Shown here: positions 43,053 to 50,787 of the stretch, piece by piece
Position numbering within the stretch: the stretch's first letter is position 1
Layout of the letters: each line of letters starts with the position of its first letter
DNA from: Lysinibacillus alkalisoli
Lineage (GTDB): Bacteria > Bacillota > Bacilli > Bacillales_A > Planococcaceae
Direction of reading: 5' to 3'
DNA: 64,000 bases
NCBI RefSeq assembly: GCF_014643595.1
Contig: NZ_BMJT01000006.1
Span: forward strand, 1-64,000
Made by a program: the position numbers and the translations under genes
The notes under the pieces: model-generated
The model's database searches: none
Told to the model about the DNA's origin: nothing
What the model saw: the letters and a program-made list of their open reading frames with translations, nothing else

Positions 43053-43985
43053 TTATTTTGCTTTGGAAACGACTTCTTCCCAATTAATTGTACCGTCTTT
43101 TACTTGTTGACGTTTTTCTTTATCCATAATATCTTTCGGACGTTCGATACCAGGGAAATCTTTGTCATGGTTTTTCCACTCTGGGCGATCTTGCGATAAA
43201 ATAAATGCTGCTAGATCGGCTGCATCTTGATCAGTGAGTGAACCTTCATTACCTACTGGCATATTTTGTTGTACATAACCTGCCATTTTACTTAAACGTG
43301 ATAAACCTGCTCCGTCATTAAATGAATCTGGCCCCCATAAGGCAGGGCCTGTATTAGCTCCTGTACCTGAACCATCTGCTGCGTGACACGCGATACATGA
43401 TTTTTGATATAATTCTTCCCCAGCTGATACGTTAGGGACTGGCACTTCATCCATAGTGTTCTTCATTGCCCAGTCACGATCCGCTCCAACAGGTACACCT
43501 TCAGAAATATAAGTGAAGTAAGCAACCATCGCTTTCATTTCTTCACTATCTATTTCAAATTTCTTACCATTCATACTGCGTACCATACAACCATTGATAC
43601 GATCTTCAATTGTTAAAATATTACCCGCTCTTGGCATATATTGTGGGTAATCTGCTGTTACACCTACTAAAGAAGAAGACTCTCTATCGTAACCAGCACC
43701 AGCATGACAGCTTGTACAAGATAAATTATTGCCTACAAAATCTGCTGCTACTGTGTTTGTTTCATTGACTAATTCATGTCCATAAAGAATCGCTTCTTTC
43801 ATTGGACCATCTGGTACTTCCTCAATACTCGGCGGATCATATGGCACAGTGGTTGTCGATGCGCCTACAGCCGATGTTGCTGGTGCAGCACTTTCACTAT
43901 TTAACATTTTATCTCCATAAACTGCACCAATTATCATAGCACCTATTAGTGCAATACCCGTCGCAACTCCTGCAAATACTTTCAT
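43053..43985 (-). CDS. Membrane-anchored dihaem cytochrome c, thiosulfate dehydrogenase (TsdA)-like
   Basis: This 310-residue exported cytochrome has an N-terminal anchor (about 4-24) and two haem sites, C90-T-S-C93-H94 and C197-I-A-C200-H201. TsdA features are INGCMVRSMNG (C133 matches the unusual axial cysteine of haem 1), ALWGPDSFNDGAGLS and NMPVG (M242, probable axial ligand of haem 2). TsdA oxidises two thiosulfates to tetrathionate or works in reverse. It is last in a row with a CstR-type sensor, rhodanese, FrnE and TlpA genes. The exact substrate is inference. Confidence 0.85.
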   Translation of the reverse strand: MKVFAGVATGIALIGAMIIGAVYGDKMLNSESAAPATSAVGASTTTVPYDPPSIEEVPDGPMKEAILYGHELVNETNTVAADFVGNNLSCTSCHAGAGYDRESSSLVGVTADYPQYMPRAGNILTIEDRINGCMVRSMNGKKFEIDSEEMKAMVAYFTYISEGVPVGADRDWAMKNTMDEVPVPNVSAGEELYQKSCIACHAADGSGTGANTGPALWGPDSFNDGAGLSRLSKMAGYVQQNMPVGNEGSLTDQDAADLAAFILSQDRPEWKNHDKDFPGIERPKDIMDKEKRQQVKDGTINWEEVVSKAK

Positions 43986-43987
43986 AG

Positions 43988-44005
43988 TATACCCCTCCTT
44001 GTATG
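43988..44005 (-). promoter_or_regulatory. Operator-like TATACCC site at the TsdA-like gene
   Basis: On the plus strand the 7-4-7 pattern reads TATACCC-CTCC-TTGTATG. It resembles the CsoR/CstR-type inverted repeat TATACCC-N4-GGGTATA with one degenerate arm, but it overlaps the Shine-Dalgarno, so part of the match may be fortuitous. Confidence 0.4.
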
Positions 44006-44063
44006 GTTATCTTCATACTAAAGGATAAGAGAATGTGACGCTGTGATTTTTCTCACACTTCCT

Positions 44064-44714
44064 TCACTTTTTTACAGGAGAATCAATTTCATCAATTAAT
44101 TCTGTTAAAATATCATCTGTAACAGGACCTGTTATTTGATGTTCAATAATGCCTTCTTCATTCAAGATAAATGTCGTTGGGATTGTCATAATACTATATT
44201 GAGGTGCAATATCCCCTTTTTCATCTAATAATACAGGGAAGTTCATACCATATTCTTTAACAAAACTTTGAATGCTATCAATGCCATCATCTTGGAATGT
44301 TAAATTAACTGCGACAATTTCTGTATTTTGTTCTGCTGCTTTTTCATTTTTATATTTTACTAAGTGTGGTACTTCTGCTTTACATGGTGGACACCATGAT
44401 GCCCAGAAATTCAACACAACTTTTTGTCCCTTATAAGAGGCGAGGTCCACTTTTTGACCAGACAAGTTAGAAGCTGAGAATGCTGGTGCTGGTATTGCGT
44501 CGGGCTCTTTAGGTACCATTTCGTCTGATGAGTCCATTCCTTGGCGCTCTTGTTTCTTCTCTGTTGCTTCACGTTCTTTTTTCATTTTCTCTTGTTCTGC
44601 TTCTAAGGCTTTGCGTTCTTGTGCTTGGTCATATGCCGAATACCCTGTGTAACCAATAGCTATCATGACAAGTAACACAAGTAACCACTGTATTCCTTTT
44701 TTATTTTTCAACAT
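44064..44714 (-). CDS. Membrane-anchored TlpA/ResA-like thioredoxin-fold protein
   Basis: This 216-residue protein has an uncleaved N-terminal anchor (about 9-27), a charged helical linker (30-70) and an extracytoplasmic TlpA/ResA domain with active site WASWCPPCKAE (C108, C111) and the cis-proline region SIMTIPTTF. ResA-type proteins reduce apocytochrome c before haem attachment. The TsdA-like cytochrome gene follows by 78 bases, which suits such a role; reduction of an extracytoplasmic sulfur species is the alternative. Confidence 0.87.
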   Translation of the reverse strand: MLKNKKGIQWLLVLLVMIAIGYTGYSAYDQAQERKALEAEQEKMKKEREATEKKQERQGMDSSDEMVPKEPDAIPAPAFSASNLSGQKVDLASYKGQKVVLNFWASWCPPCKAEVPHLVKYKNEKAAEQNTEIVAVNLTFQDDGIDSIQSFVKEYGMNFPVLLDEKGDIAPQYSIMTIPTTFILNEEGIIEHQITGPVTDDILTELIDEIDSPVKK

Positions 44715-44731
44715 GTACCCTCCTAAGTATT
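44714..44731 (-). promoter_or_regulatory. Operator-like TGTACCC site at the TlpA-like gene
   Basis: On the plus strand the pattern reads TGTACCC-TCCT-AAGTATT. It is a weak member of the series seen upstream of the neighbouring genes and overlaps the Shine-Dalgarno and the first base of the start codon. Confidence 0.3.
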
Positions 44732-44754
44732 CACTTTCTCATCATTTTGCCATA

Positions 44755-44791
44755 GAAAAAGTCATGAAGCAAAATCTCTGTTTCATGACTC
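44755..44791 (-). terminator. Terminator after the FrnE-like gene
   Basis: Perfect 9-bp arms AGTCATGAA (44760-44768) and TTCATGACT (44782-44790) are followed by five T on the minus strand. Confidence 0.85.
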
Positions 44792-44799
44792 CTTGTTTT

Positions 44800-45501
44800 T
44801 TATGAGCAATTACCATCTATATCGCAGCTTGTACCTTGTGCTGTAATTGTGAATTCTTTTTGTTTTTCTACATAGTTAGCTGTTTGATGTAAGGTGCGGA
44901 TAAACACTTCATCTGGCTCAGCCCCTTTAATACCATAACGATTTTCAAATACAAAAAAAGGGACACTATTAACACCTATTTGCATGGCTGCATAACGGTC
45001 TTCGTCTAACGCCTGCATATAATCTTGTGAATGATATACTTGCTTTGCCTGTAAAACATCTAAACCAACTTCATCAACAATTGCTAAAACTTGTGCCTCA
45101 TCGTTCAAGTCCAACCCCTCTGTAAAGTAGCCTTGTATCAAACGATCAAACAATACAATATCTTTATCATATGCCGCCGCCCATTTTACGATGCGATGAG
45201 CAGTTTCTGTATTAGCCGTTGTCATTTTTTCAAATTGATAAGTCAAACCGACTTCTTGTGCACGATATTGTATGCTATCCATCACTTCATTCATCTTTGT
45301 CACATCGCCATTAAACTTATCTTTTAGTGCCTGTAAATAACGCGGGGCATGCTCTTTAGGCGTCTCTGGATGAAGTTGATACGCACGATAGATCAATTCC
45401 ACCTCTTCTTCGTAACCTGCTTCTTTAATTGCTCGTTTTAATTGTGTTTTTCCGATATAACAAAATGGACAAACAAAATCTGTAAATATTTCTATTTTCA
45501 T
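44800..45501 (-). CDS. DsbA-family oxidoreductase, FrnE-like
   Basis: This 233-residue cytoplasmic protein has a thioredoxin fold with a helical insert. The active-site pair is C11-P-F-C14 in FTDFVCPFCYIG, the cis-Pro loop is GVNSVPFFVFENRYGI, and a second cysteine pair, C226 and C232 (SCDIDGNC), ends the chain. FrnE of Deinococcus also carries a C-terminal cysteine pair and helps resist oxidative stress. The gene has AGGAGG before the ATG and a TACCC-type inverted repeat just upstream, suggesting control by the CstR-like repressor. Confidence 0.87.
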   Translation of the reverse strand: MKIEIFTDFVCPFCYIGKTQLKRAIKEAGYEEEVELIYRAYQLHPETPKEHAPRYLQALKDKFNGDVTKMNEVMDSIQYRAQEVGLTYQFEKMTTANTETAHRIVKWAAAYDKDIVLFDRLIQGYFTEGLDLNDEAQVLAIVDEVGLDVLQAKQVYHSQDYMQALDEDRYAAMQIGVNSVPFFVFENRYGIKGAEPDEVFIRTLHQTANYVEKQKEFTITAQGTSCDIDGNCS

Positions 45502-45514
45502 TTCCCTTACCTCC

Positions 45515-45532
45515 TATACTAGATAGGGTATA
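45515..45532 (-). promoter_or_regulatory. Candidate CstR operator upstream of the FrnE-like gene
   Basis: On the minus strand TATACCC-TATC-TAGTATA has the 7-4-7 geometry of CsoR/CstR-type sites. The outer TATAC/GTATA arms are perfect, and only two bases of one half deviate from TATACCC-N4-GGGTATA. It does not depend on the adjacent Shine-Dalgarno. Confidence 0.6.
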
Positions 45533-45539
45533 TTATTTT

Positions 45540-45566
45540 GTAAAAAAAGGGCGGAAACCCTAATAA
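45540..45566 (-). terminator. Short terminator after the rhodanese gene
   Basis: A small stem AGGG...CCCT (about 45549-45562) is followed by seven T on the minus strand. It implies that cstR and the rhodanese gene form one unit and the FrnE-like gene starts another. Confidence 0.6.
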
Positions 45567-45862
45567 ATTAGTTCTCCGCGCCAATCTAAAATACCACCAA
45601 TCATATTATATGCCTCAATATCAAATTGCCTTAAATACATTGTAGCATTCGCACTACGTGCCCCGCTCCGACAAATCATTATCATTTTTTTGTTTTGTTC
45701 TTGTAATGATTCTACTGCTTGTGGGACCTCACCCAATGGAATGTGTAAGCTATTTTCAATATGTCCAGCAGCTACCTCATCTGCTTCTCGCACATCAATG
45801 AGTAAAATATCCTCTTTCGCTTCAATGGCTTGTAATACCTCATCCGTTGTCATTTCATACAT
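45560..45862 (-). CDS. Single-domain rhodanese (sulfurtransferase)
   Basis: This 100-residue rhodanese has the active-site loop C64-R-S-G-A-R followed by SANATMYLR, and the conserved LLIDVREADEVAAGHIENS near the start. The six-residue loop is that of sulfur- rather than arsenate-reactive enzymes. It would move persulfide sulfur to thiol or cyanide acceptors in the cytoplasm. Its place 75 bases behind the CstR-type gene matches known cst-type loci, where rhodaneses are persulfide-induced. GGAGA precedes the ATG. Confidence 0.9.
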   Translation of the reverse strand: MYEMTTDEVLQAIEAKEDILLIDVREADEVAAGHIENSLHIPLGEVPQAVESLQEQNKKMIMICRSGARSANATMYLRQFDIEAYNMIGGILDWRGELIY

Positions 45863-45937
45863 GATATAGTCTCCTTACATCTGTGCTAAGCACGAATTAT
45901 GTAAATACTATATCACTTTATCGTTTTTAACACACGG

Positions 45938-46198
45938 TCAATGGCTCTTTACAATTAAATTTACAGCATCTTGCACAGCCTCATCCATTTTACCTGTGTC
46001 ACCTTTGGCATCTTGCACACAGTCTAATAAATTAGTACTCACAATAACACCAATAGTACGATCCACTGCGGAACGCACTGCTGATAATTGCGTAACAACA
46101 TCTTTGCATGATTGCTCATCTTCCATCATGCGTAATATCCCACGTAATTGACCTTCAATACGCTTAATACGATTTTGCGCTTTACTATCATAACTCAT
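45938..46198 (-). CDS. cstR: CstR-type persulfide-sensing repressor (CsoR family)
   Basis: This 86-residue protein has the same length as Staphylococcus aureus CstR and the same two cysteines, C31 (QSCKDV) and C60 (NLLDCV). The copper-ligand histidine of CsoR is replaced by Asn56 (STNLLDC), as in CstR (SENLIEC), so this is the persulfide-sensing branch, not a copper sensor. On reaction with persulfides the two cysteines crosslink between subunits and DNA is released. The Shine-Dalgarno is CGGAGGA. The adjacent rhodanese supports the assignment. Confidence 0.88.
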   Translation of the reverse strand: MSYDSKAQNRIKRIEGQLRGILRMMEDEQSCKDVVTQLSAVRSAVDRTIGVIVSTNLLDCVQDAKGDTGKMDEAVQDAVNLIVKSH

Positions 46199-46232
46199 GT
46201 TCGTTCCTCCGTTTCTATCGTGACTTTATCCC

Positions 46233-46261
46233 ATCATAATACCCCCGTATGTAATCGTCAA
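46233..46261 (-). promoter_or_regulatory. cstR promoter with embedded operator-like sequence
   Basis: On the minus strand TTGACG (46256-46261) and TATGAT (46233-46238) are 17 bases apart. The plus-strand reading AATACCC-CCGT-ATGTAAT (46238-46255), containing a C5 tract within ATACCCCCGTAT, fills the spacer, where a CsoR/CstR-family repressor would block polymerase. Confidence 0.65.
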
Positions 46262-46290
46262 AAAAAACGCCTCATATTTGAGACGTTTCA
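46260..46290 (-). terminator. Terminator after the membrane gene at 46272
   Basis: A stem AAACG-CTCA / TGAG-CGTTT with loop TATT, one pair mismatched, is followed by eight T on the minus strand. Confidence 0.75.
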
Positions 46291-47291
46291 ATCCATGTTT
46301 TAACGCTAGCGTAATCATCACATCGAAAAGCAATTTTTTTATACTTTTTTTTGCGACCATACATCGTATAAACAATGACTGGTTCTTTTACATGGATAAT
46401 CGCTTGTGGCGCACGCGGTTCAAAGTCTAAAACCGCAAAGTTAGCAATATCTTTCGCTAACTTACCCTCTGGCACATCCTCTTGTAAAGCTTGAATATTA
46501 GCTAACGGAATCGCTACGCGTTGCATTAAACCAAGTGACATATATAATGTACGATTTTGTACAGTGATCCCTTCTGTCCGAATTGCTTGGATATGCGCTA
46601 CTATGAAAATGACACCATATATATTAACGAATAACAAAACATACGCCAACACTGCACTCTTCTCGTGTAAGAGCCAGTGAAACCCTATAGACTCTAACAC
46701 AATCCCATGGATGAGCATAATCATCATCGCTAAATAACTTGTTTTTTGATGGATGGTTACTGTACGCAAAGCGGGCGCTCTCTTCCACCCCATAATAGCA
46801 TAGTAAAACATTAATCCTTCATAACAAATCATTTGAATAATGGGTTGCTTTTTCACATGACGCTCACTCTCTTCAACAAAGGCAAATAACAAAGGCGATG
46901 ATGAACGTTTAGTCGCTTGTATGATTTTAGGCAAGTAAAATAGTAAAACAATGATAAGTAATAATTCCATTAAAAAAAGTACAGCTTCCATACCTAATCC
47001 TACCCATGTTATAGCTTGATATGGCGCTAAATAAGGCGCAGGTATTGTAATACGTGCGATAATTGCGCCTAATGCAATGAGTAGAATAGCTTTCTTTAAT
47101 GTGAATGATTTACGATAGGCCATCCAGAGCAGTGGTGCTACTATCATTAAATCAATTAAAGACCCTATTACCACGGCTTGCGTGTTAGCATTTACTTCGA
47201 TTAACGCTAATTGATAAATGGCAATATTAGAGAGTACAACGATTAAAAAAAGACATAACCATATCGTGTGTCTTTGCTTCACTATGGCCAT
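46272..47291 (-). CDS. Multi-pass membrane protein of unknown function
   Basis: The 339-residue protein has about seven hydrophobic helices (near 10-28, 38-57, 67-85, 103-123, 155-172, 190-206 and 215-235) and a cytoplasmic-looking C-terminal domain of about 100 residues (TEGITVQNRTLYMSLGLMQR, then basic YGRKKKYKKIAFRCDDY). The C-terminal part resembles a PH-like beta domain, but I cannot name the family. It follows an unknown soluble gene by 4 bases, so the two are cotranscribed. Confidence 0.65.
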   Translation of the reverse strand: MAIVKQRHTIWLCLFLIVVLSNIAIYQLALIEVNANTQAVVIGSLIDLMIVAPLLWMAYRKSFTLKKAILLIALGAIIARITIPAPYLAPYQAITWVGLGMEAVLFLMELLLIIVLLFYLPKIIQATKRSSSPLLFAFVEESERHVKKQPIIQMICYEGLMFYYAIMGWKRAPALRTVTIHQKTSYLAMMIMLIHGIVLESIGFHWLLHEKSAVLAYVLLFVNIYGVIFIVAHIQAIRTEGITVQNRTLYMSLGLMQRVAIPLANIQALQEDVPEGKLAKDIANFAVLDFEPRAPQAIIHVKEPVIVYTMYGRKKKYKKIAFRCDDYASVKTWIETSQI

Positions 47292-47295
47292 ATTG

Positions 47296-47844
47296 TCATC
47301 CCTCCATTAATTTATAATAAATCTCGTCCTCGTCTTTCTCTGTAATTGTACCGATGATTAATCCCTTACCTTTGTTTGAAAATGTAATAAAGTGAGGCTG
47401 TGTATACGCGCTTAACTTGGGAAAACTTTGCGTGCGTTTATCTCGAATAACAGGGTAATAAATAATATGTTTGCGTTGTGTTGCTACAAAGAAAAAGTCC
47501 TCTACAGCGAAACGATAATTACTCGCTAAAAATTGTTGCAGCTCTCGGTCATCTTGAATAACCACTCTAAAACTAGGTATCGGGGTTTCATAAGTATGTT
47601 GTCCTTGTAGTTTACGGACAGAACCAACATCCCCTAACCATTCGATTTGGTGCTGTGAAATAATTTCACTGCGCATTTCATCATACGCTTCAAAGGTGAT
47701 ATATAAGGGATAGTCAAAATACGCTTTTGTCACATGATAAAATAACTGTGAAGCCAGCATTTCATCTGATGTCACTTTAGCTAATGTATATTCTCCAATG
47801 ACTAAACAACGTAATTGTTCTTCAGTTGCTTTTATGATTTCCAT
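47296..47844 (-). CDS. Hypothetical protein, 182 residues
   Basis: I do not recognise this soluble mixed alpha/beta protein. It contains EYTLAKVTSDEMLASQLFYH, QFLASNYRFAVEDFFFVATQ and a C-terminal GLIIGTITEKDEDEIYYKLM. The ATG at 47844 is preferred because AGGAG lies 6 bases upstream. It overlaps the preceding gene's end by 13 bases and is followed by the membrane gene after 4 bases, so the three genes at 46272-48308 form one tight operon. Confidence 0.6.
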   Translation of the reverse strand: MEIIKATEEQLRCLVIGEYTLAKVTSDEMLASQLFYHVTKAYFDYPLYITFEAYDEMRSEIISQHQIEWLGDVGSVRKLQGQHTYETPIPSFRVVIQDDRELQQFLASNYRFAVEDFFFVATQRKHIIYYPVIRDKRTQSFPKLSAYTQPHFITFSNKGKGLIIGTITEKDEDEIYYKLMEG

Positions 47845-48308
47845 AATGTGCTCCTCGTAAAGCAATATAATGAACGATATGCATAAGCTTCTTCAAAAGC
47901 TCTTTGGTATATTTGTTCTTTCTCTAAAATATCTTGTGTAGTTAATTCTGTTAACATCGTGGCTAATTCATACCAAATCGCTAATGGTGATGGTTGCCCA
48001 TAATGCAACCAAACTTTCTTTAATTGCTGTACAGCTTGCTCCCAACCATCATCTTGTTGAATATCTTTAATTTGACCATCAATATAGCTGGCTAATTGTG
48101 CGAAGGGAGATGGTTCAGGCATACACTTACTATAGGAATCAAAAGCCTTTTGAATAAGCTCTGTACATGCTGAAGATGTATAACTCGCGATTGCATATAA
48201 TTCTACTGCTTGTTTTCCATTATTAATTTCAACTAACGCCCAATCAATATAATCTTGTGCTGTCACAATTTTATGATTAATTTTAAACCACAACATCTTA
48301 TAATCCAT
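47832..48308 (-). CDS. Hypothetical protein, 158 residues
   Basis: This is a helical soluble protein of unknown family, with aromatic-rich MDYKMLWFKINHKIVTAQDY at the start and repeated alpha-helical pairs, possibly TPR-like, though no clear repeat can be shown. It is first in the three-gene unknown operon. ATG 48308 is preferred over the in-frame GTG at 48317, which lies only 2 bases from GAGAGGAT; spacing to the ATG is long (about 11). Confidence 0.55.
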   Translation of the reverse strand: MDYKMLWFKINHKIVTAQDYIDWALVEINNGKQAVELYAIASYTSSACTELIQKAFDSYSKCMPEPSPFAQLASYIDGQIKDIQQDDGWEQAVQQLKKVWLHYGQPSPLAIWYELATMLTELTTQDILEKEQIYQRAFEEAYAYRSLYCFTRSTLWKS

Positions 48309-48529
48309 GGATGCCACATCCTCTCTACACTCTTATTTATACAGTAGCATAAAAAGAATTAGTCACCAAAGTTTTTTCGGATAATACGATGAATTGATTG
48401 TACATTTCATAGAATTTATTCTTTATACTAGGTCAATTGTACGTATTATACAAAATTACAGGTATATACTTAGCTATAGACGTTCTCAAACATTCTTAAA
48501 CCTCGTATAATGCTTGTAGAAAGGATGAC
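48309..48529. other. Intergenic region between divergent genes
   Basis: About 220 AT-rich bases contain no ORF. They should hold two divergent promoters; a TATACTTAGC stretch near 48464 and TATAATGC near 48507 are possible -10 boxes for the plus strand. Nothing else is seen. Confidence 0.4.
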
Positions 48530-48868
48530 ATGATGTATACAATTCAAATGACAACAGAGCAACAACTACAGCTAGAACGTGCACTTATGATTCACATATT
48601 AGGTGTGATTTCAGCCTTAGAGTCACACACCATTACATATCAAGAAGCTGACAGTCTTTGGTTCTCTAGTGATGTCGTAACTACATTAAAGAGAAAAGCG
48701 ATTAAACATGATGTAATACACATTTTGCAGCAAGCACGTGAACTTAAACATTTATATGATCTGTTACCACATGCCGTACCTAAACATCTTAATGATTTAC
48801 GCCATCAAGTGAATCAGTGGTTGTTAAAGCATGAAAAACATGAAATTACAGAAAATATCTGGCATTAA
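48530..48868 (+). CDS. Hypothetical protein, 112 residues (possibly DUF3969-like)
   Basis: A helical soluble protein whose beginning (LERALMIHILGVISALESHT, then ITYQEADSLWFSSDVV) recalls the DUF3969 group of Firmicutes; this match is from memory and weak. The middle is basic (TLKRKAIKHDVIHILQQARE). AAAGGA lies before the ATG. It is 18 bases upstream of the ABC-LytTR fusion gene, so it probably belongs to the same transcript and may act with it. Confidence 0.55.
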   Translation: MMYTIQMTTEQQLQLERALMIHILGVISALESHTITYQEADSLWFSSDVVTTLKRKAIKHDVIHILQQARELKHLYDLLPHAVPKHLNDLRHQVNQWLLKHEKHEITENIWH

Positions 48869-48886
48869 TTAGGAGGAGGCACTTTT

Positions 48887-49810
48887 ATGAGTCTAGTATT
48901 ACAAAAATATACCGCAGATGGCAGCATACTGTTACCAACTATCACATTACCTACACATGAGCAACAGATTATTGGCATTCATGCTGATGTAAAACGTGTG
49001 GCTTACTTTACCACACACTTCGCCAACCATGCAGATACTTTTGTATTACAACGTACACCTTATCTCTATCGTTTCTTGCGTGTGAAGGAGTATTTTTCCT
49101 TCTTAATACCATTGTACGATTCTCCCCTAACGTCAGCACAACTCATAAAAATGATGCAAGTCACTCACTTGGCTAATCAAAAGTTAAACACACTCACCTA
49201 TAGTGAGAAAAAGGTAGTACAAAGTGCCTTACTGTTTTTAACACAAGAAAATTATTTACTAATCGAAGAGCCTTTTCAAAATATCGATGAAGCTAATAGC
49301 TCTCTTTTACAAAATATTTTTCATAAAGTCGCACAAAATAAAGATACAATGCTATTATCTAGTAATTTTCATGAAGTGGTGTCAGGTGCAGACGTACTTT
49401 ATAAGCTGAATGAGCGTGGTTTACACCATATCGAAACCGAAAATGAAGTTACGCCACACTCCGAAACAGACATTAAATTTGAAAAAATCCCGACACGTCA
49501 TGAAGAAAAAATTATGCTTTTTAATCCTCCAGAAATTGACTATATTGAAAGTTTAGATGGCCAAGTCTATGTGTATGTAAATGGCGATGCTTTCCAGTGT
49601 TCTCTTACACTGCAACAACTTGAACAACGTTTACTTCCTTTTGGTTTTTTCCGTTGTCATCGTTCTTATATTGTTAATTTACAAAAGGTACGAGAAATCA
49701 TTACATGGACTCGCAATAGTTATAGTTTAGTTTTAACAAGTGACACTACCAATCAAGTACCACTATCTAAAAAAAGATTAACAACATTGAAATCTATGTT
49801 GGGCATTTAA
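48887..49810 (+). CDS. Degenerate ABC-ATPase / LytTR fusion regulator
   Basis: This 307-residue protein has an N-terminal ABC-ATPase-like part (about 1-185). No Walker A (GxxGxGKS/T) is present; the signature is decayed to LTYSEKKVVQSALLFL and Walker B survives as NYLLIEEPFQNIDEA. Residues ~205-307 are a LytTR DNA-binding domain (PPEIDYIESLDGQVYVYVNG, FFRCHRSYIVNLQKV). Such ABC-LytTR proteins occur beside ABC transporters in Firmicutes. Here a working ATPase/permease pair follows at 49939-51488 and is the likely target. AGGAGGAGG precedes the ATG. Confidence 0.82.
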   Translation: MSLVLQKYTADGSILLPTITLPTHEQQIIGIHADVKRVAYFTTHFANHADTFVLQRTPYLYRFLRVKEYFSFLIPLYDSPLTSAQLIKMMQVTHLANQKLNTLTYSEKKVVQSALLFLTQENYLLIEEPFQNIDEANSSLLQNIFHKVAQNKDTMLLSSNFHEVVSGADVLYKLNERGLHHIETENEVTPHSETDIKFEKIPTRHEEKIMLFNPPEIDYIESLDGQVYVYVNGDAFQCSLTLQQLEQRLLPFGFFRCHRSYIVNLQKVREIITWTRNSYSLVLTSDTTNQVPLSKKRLTTLKSMLGI

Positions 49811-49838
49811 TTTCCTGGGAAATTAAATGCTTTTTTTA
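49803..49838 (+). terminator. Terminator after the ABC-LytTR gene
   Basis: Perfect 13-bp arms GCATTTAATTTCC (49803-49815) and GGAAATTAAATGC (49818-49830) are followed by seven T. It overlaps the stop codon, so the ABC genes have their own promoter. Confidence 0.9.
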
Positions 49839-49938
49839 TGCCACTCACATAAAAATAACTGCCATTCATCCAAGTTTCATAGCGTACATTAAGTATTTAT
49901 TTTATGCTAAAGCTACGAAATTCAAGGAGGCATTTAAA

Positions 49939-50787
49939 ATGAATCATATTATTGAAGTACAAAATGTTTCAAAAACATTTCAACAACATACGGTTATAGA
50001 CAAACTATCTTTTCATGTTAAACAAGGCGAAATTTTTGGTTTTTTAGGCCCTAGTGGCTCTGGTAAAACAACTACCATTAAAATGTTAACTGCACAACTT
50101 GCCAACTCTAAAGGTCATATTCAATTGTTTAATGAAGATGTATCTGAGTTAAAAAAATCAAAAAAGCGTGGTCAATTCGGTGTCTTAACAGATAATAGTG
50201 GGCTTTATAAAAATTTAACAATAGAAGAAAATTTACAACTTTATTGCGGGCTTTATGACATTAATAAAAGTGAAATTGACTATGCTTTATCCTTTGTTAA
50301 TTTAACTGAGCATAGAAAAAAGAAAGTAAAAGAATTATCAAAAGGAATGACTCAACGTGTCACTTTAGCGCGCACCATTTTACACAAACCAAAGCTATTA
50401 TTTTTAGATGAACCTACATCCGCACTTGACCCTGTTAATGCAAAACATATTCATGATGGTTTACTCGCATTAAATCAAGCAGGCACTACTATTTTCTTAA
50501 CTACTCATAATATGCAAGAAGCTAATGATTTATGTGATCGCGTAGCGTTTCTGAATCAGGGTAAAATACAATTACTAGGTGAGCCAGAGCAATTGAAACG
50601 AAAATATAGCGATCAAACGATTCACGTGACACTTCTCAACGGAGAGTCGCATATTTTAAAGCAAACAGCAGCAGATGGTCAACAACTTGCTCAGTGGTTT
50701 GCTACCCAGCAAATTGATAAAATCGCGCACCATGAACTAAGTCTAGGTGACATATTTAGAACTGTAACAGGAGGCAACTTATTATGA
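49939..50787 (+). CDS. ABC transporter ATP-binding protein
   Basis: This 282-residue ATPase has an intact Walker A GFLGPSGSGKTTTIKML (near residue 35), the signature ELSKGMTQRVTLAR, Walker B KLLFLDEPTSALDP and the H-loop LTTHNMQEA. The C-terminal ~70 residues are an extra beta domain, as in drug or antibiotic exporters of the NatA/CcmA group. It overlaps the permease gene by 4 bases. Together with the upstream ABC-LytTR regulator it forms a self-regulated export unit (inference). Confidence 0.9.
   Translation: MNHIIEVQNVSKTFQQHTVIDKLSFHVKQGEIFGFLGPSGSGKTTTIKMLTAQLANSKGHIQLFNEDVSELKKSKKRGQFGVLTDNSGLYKNLTIEENLQLYCGLYDINKSEIDYALSFVNLTEHRKKKVKELSKGMTQRVTLARTILHKPKLLFLDEPTSALDPVNAKHIHDGLLALNQAGTTIFLTTHNMQEANDLCDRVAFLNQGKIQLLGEPEQLKRKYSDQTIHVTLLNGESHILKQTAADGQQLAQWFATQQIDKIAHHELSLGDIFRTVTGGNLL

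Noticed and set aside
45883-45893. GTGCTAAGCAC palindrome upstream of the rhodanese gene
   Set aside because: At 11 bases it is short enough to be chance and does not resemble the TACCC-type sites of the other genes.
49861-49893. Possible LytTR direct repeats in front of the ABC transporter (GCCATTCAT and TACATTAAG)
   Set aside because: The spacing is 24 bases, longer than the usual ~21, and the match to known LytTR half-sites is poor.
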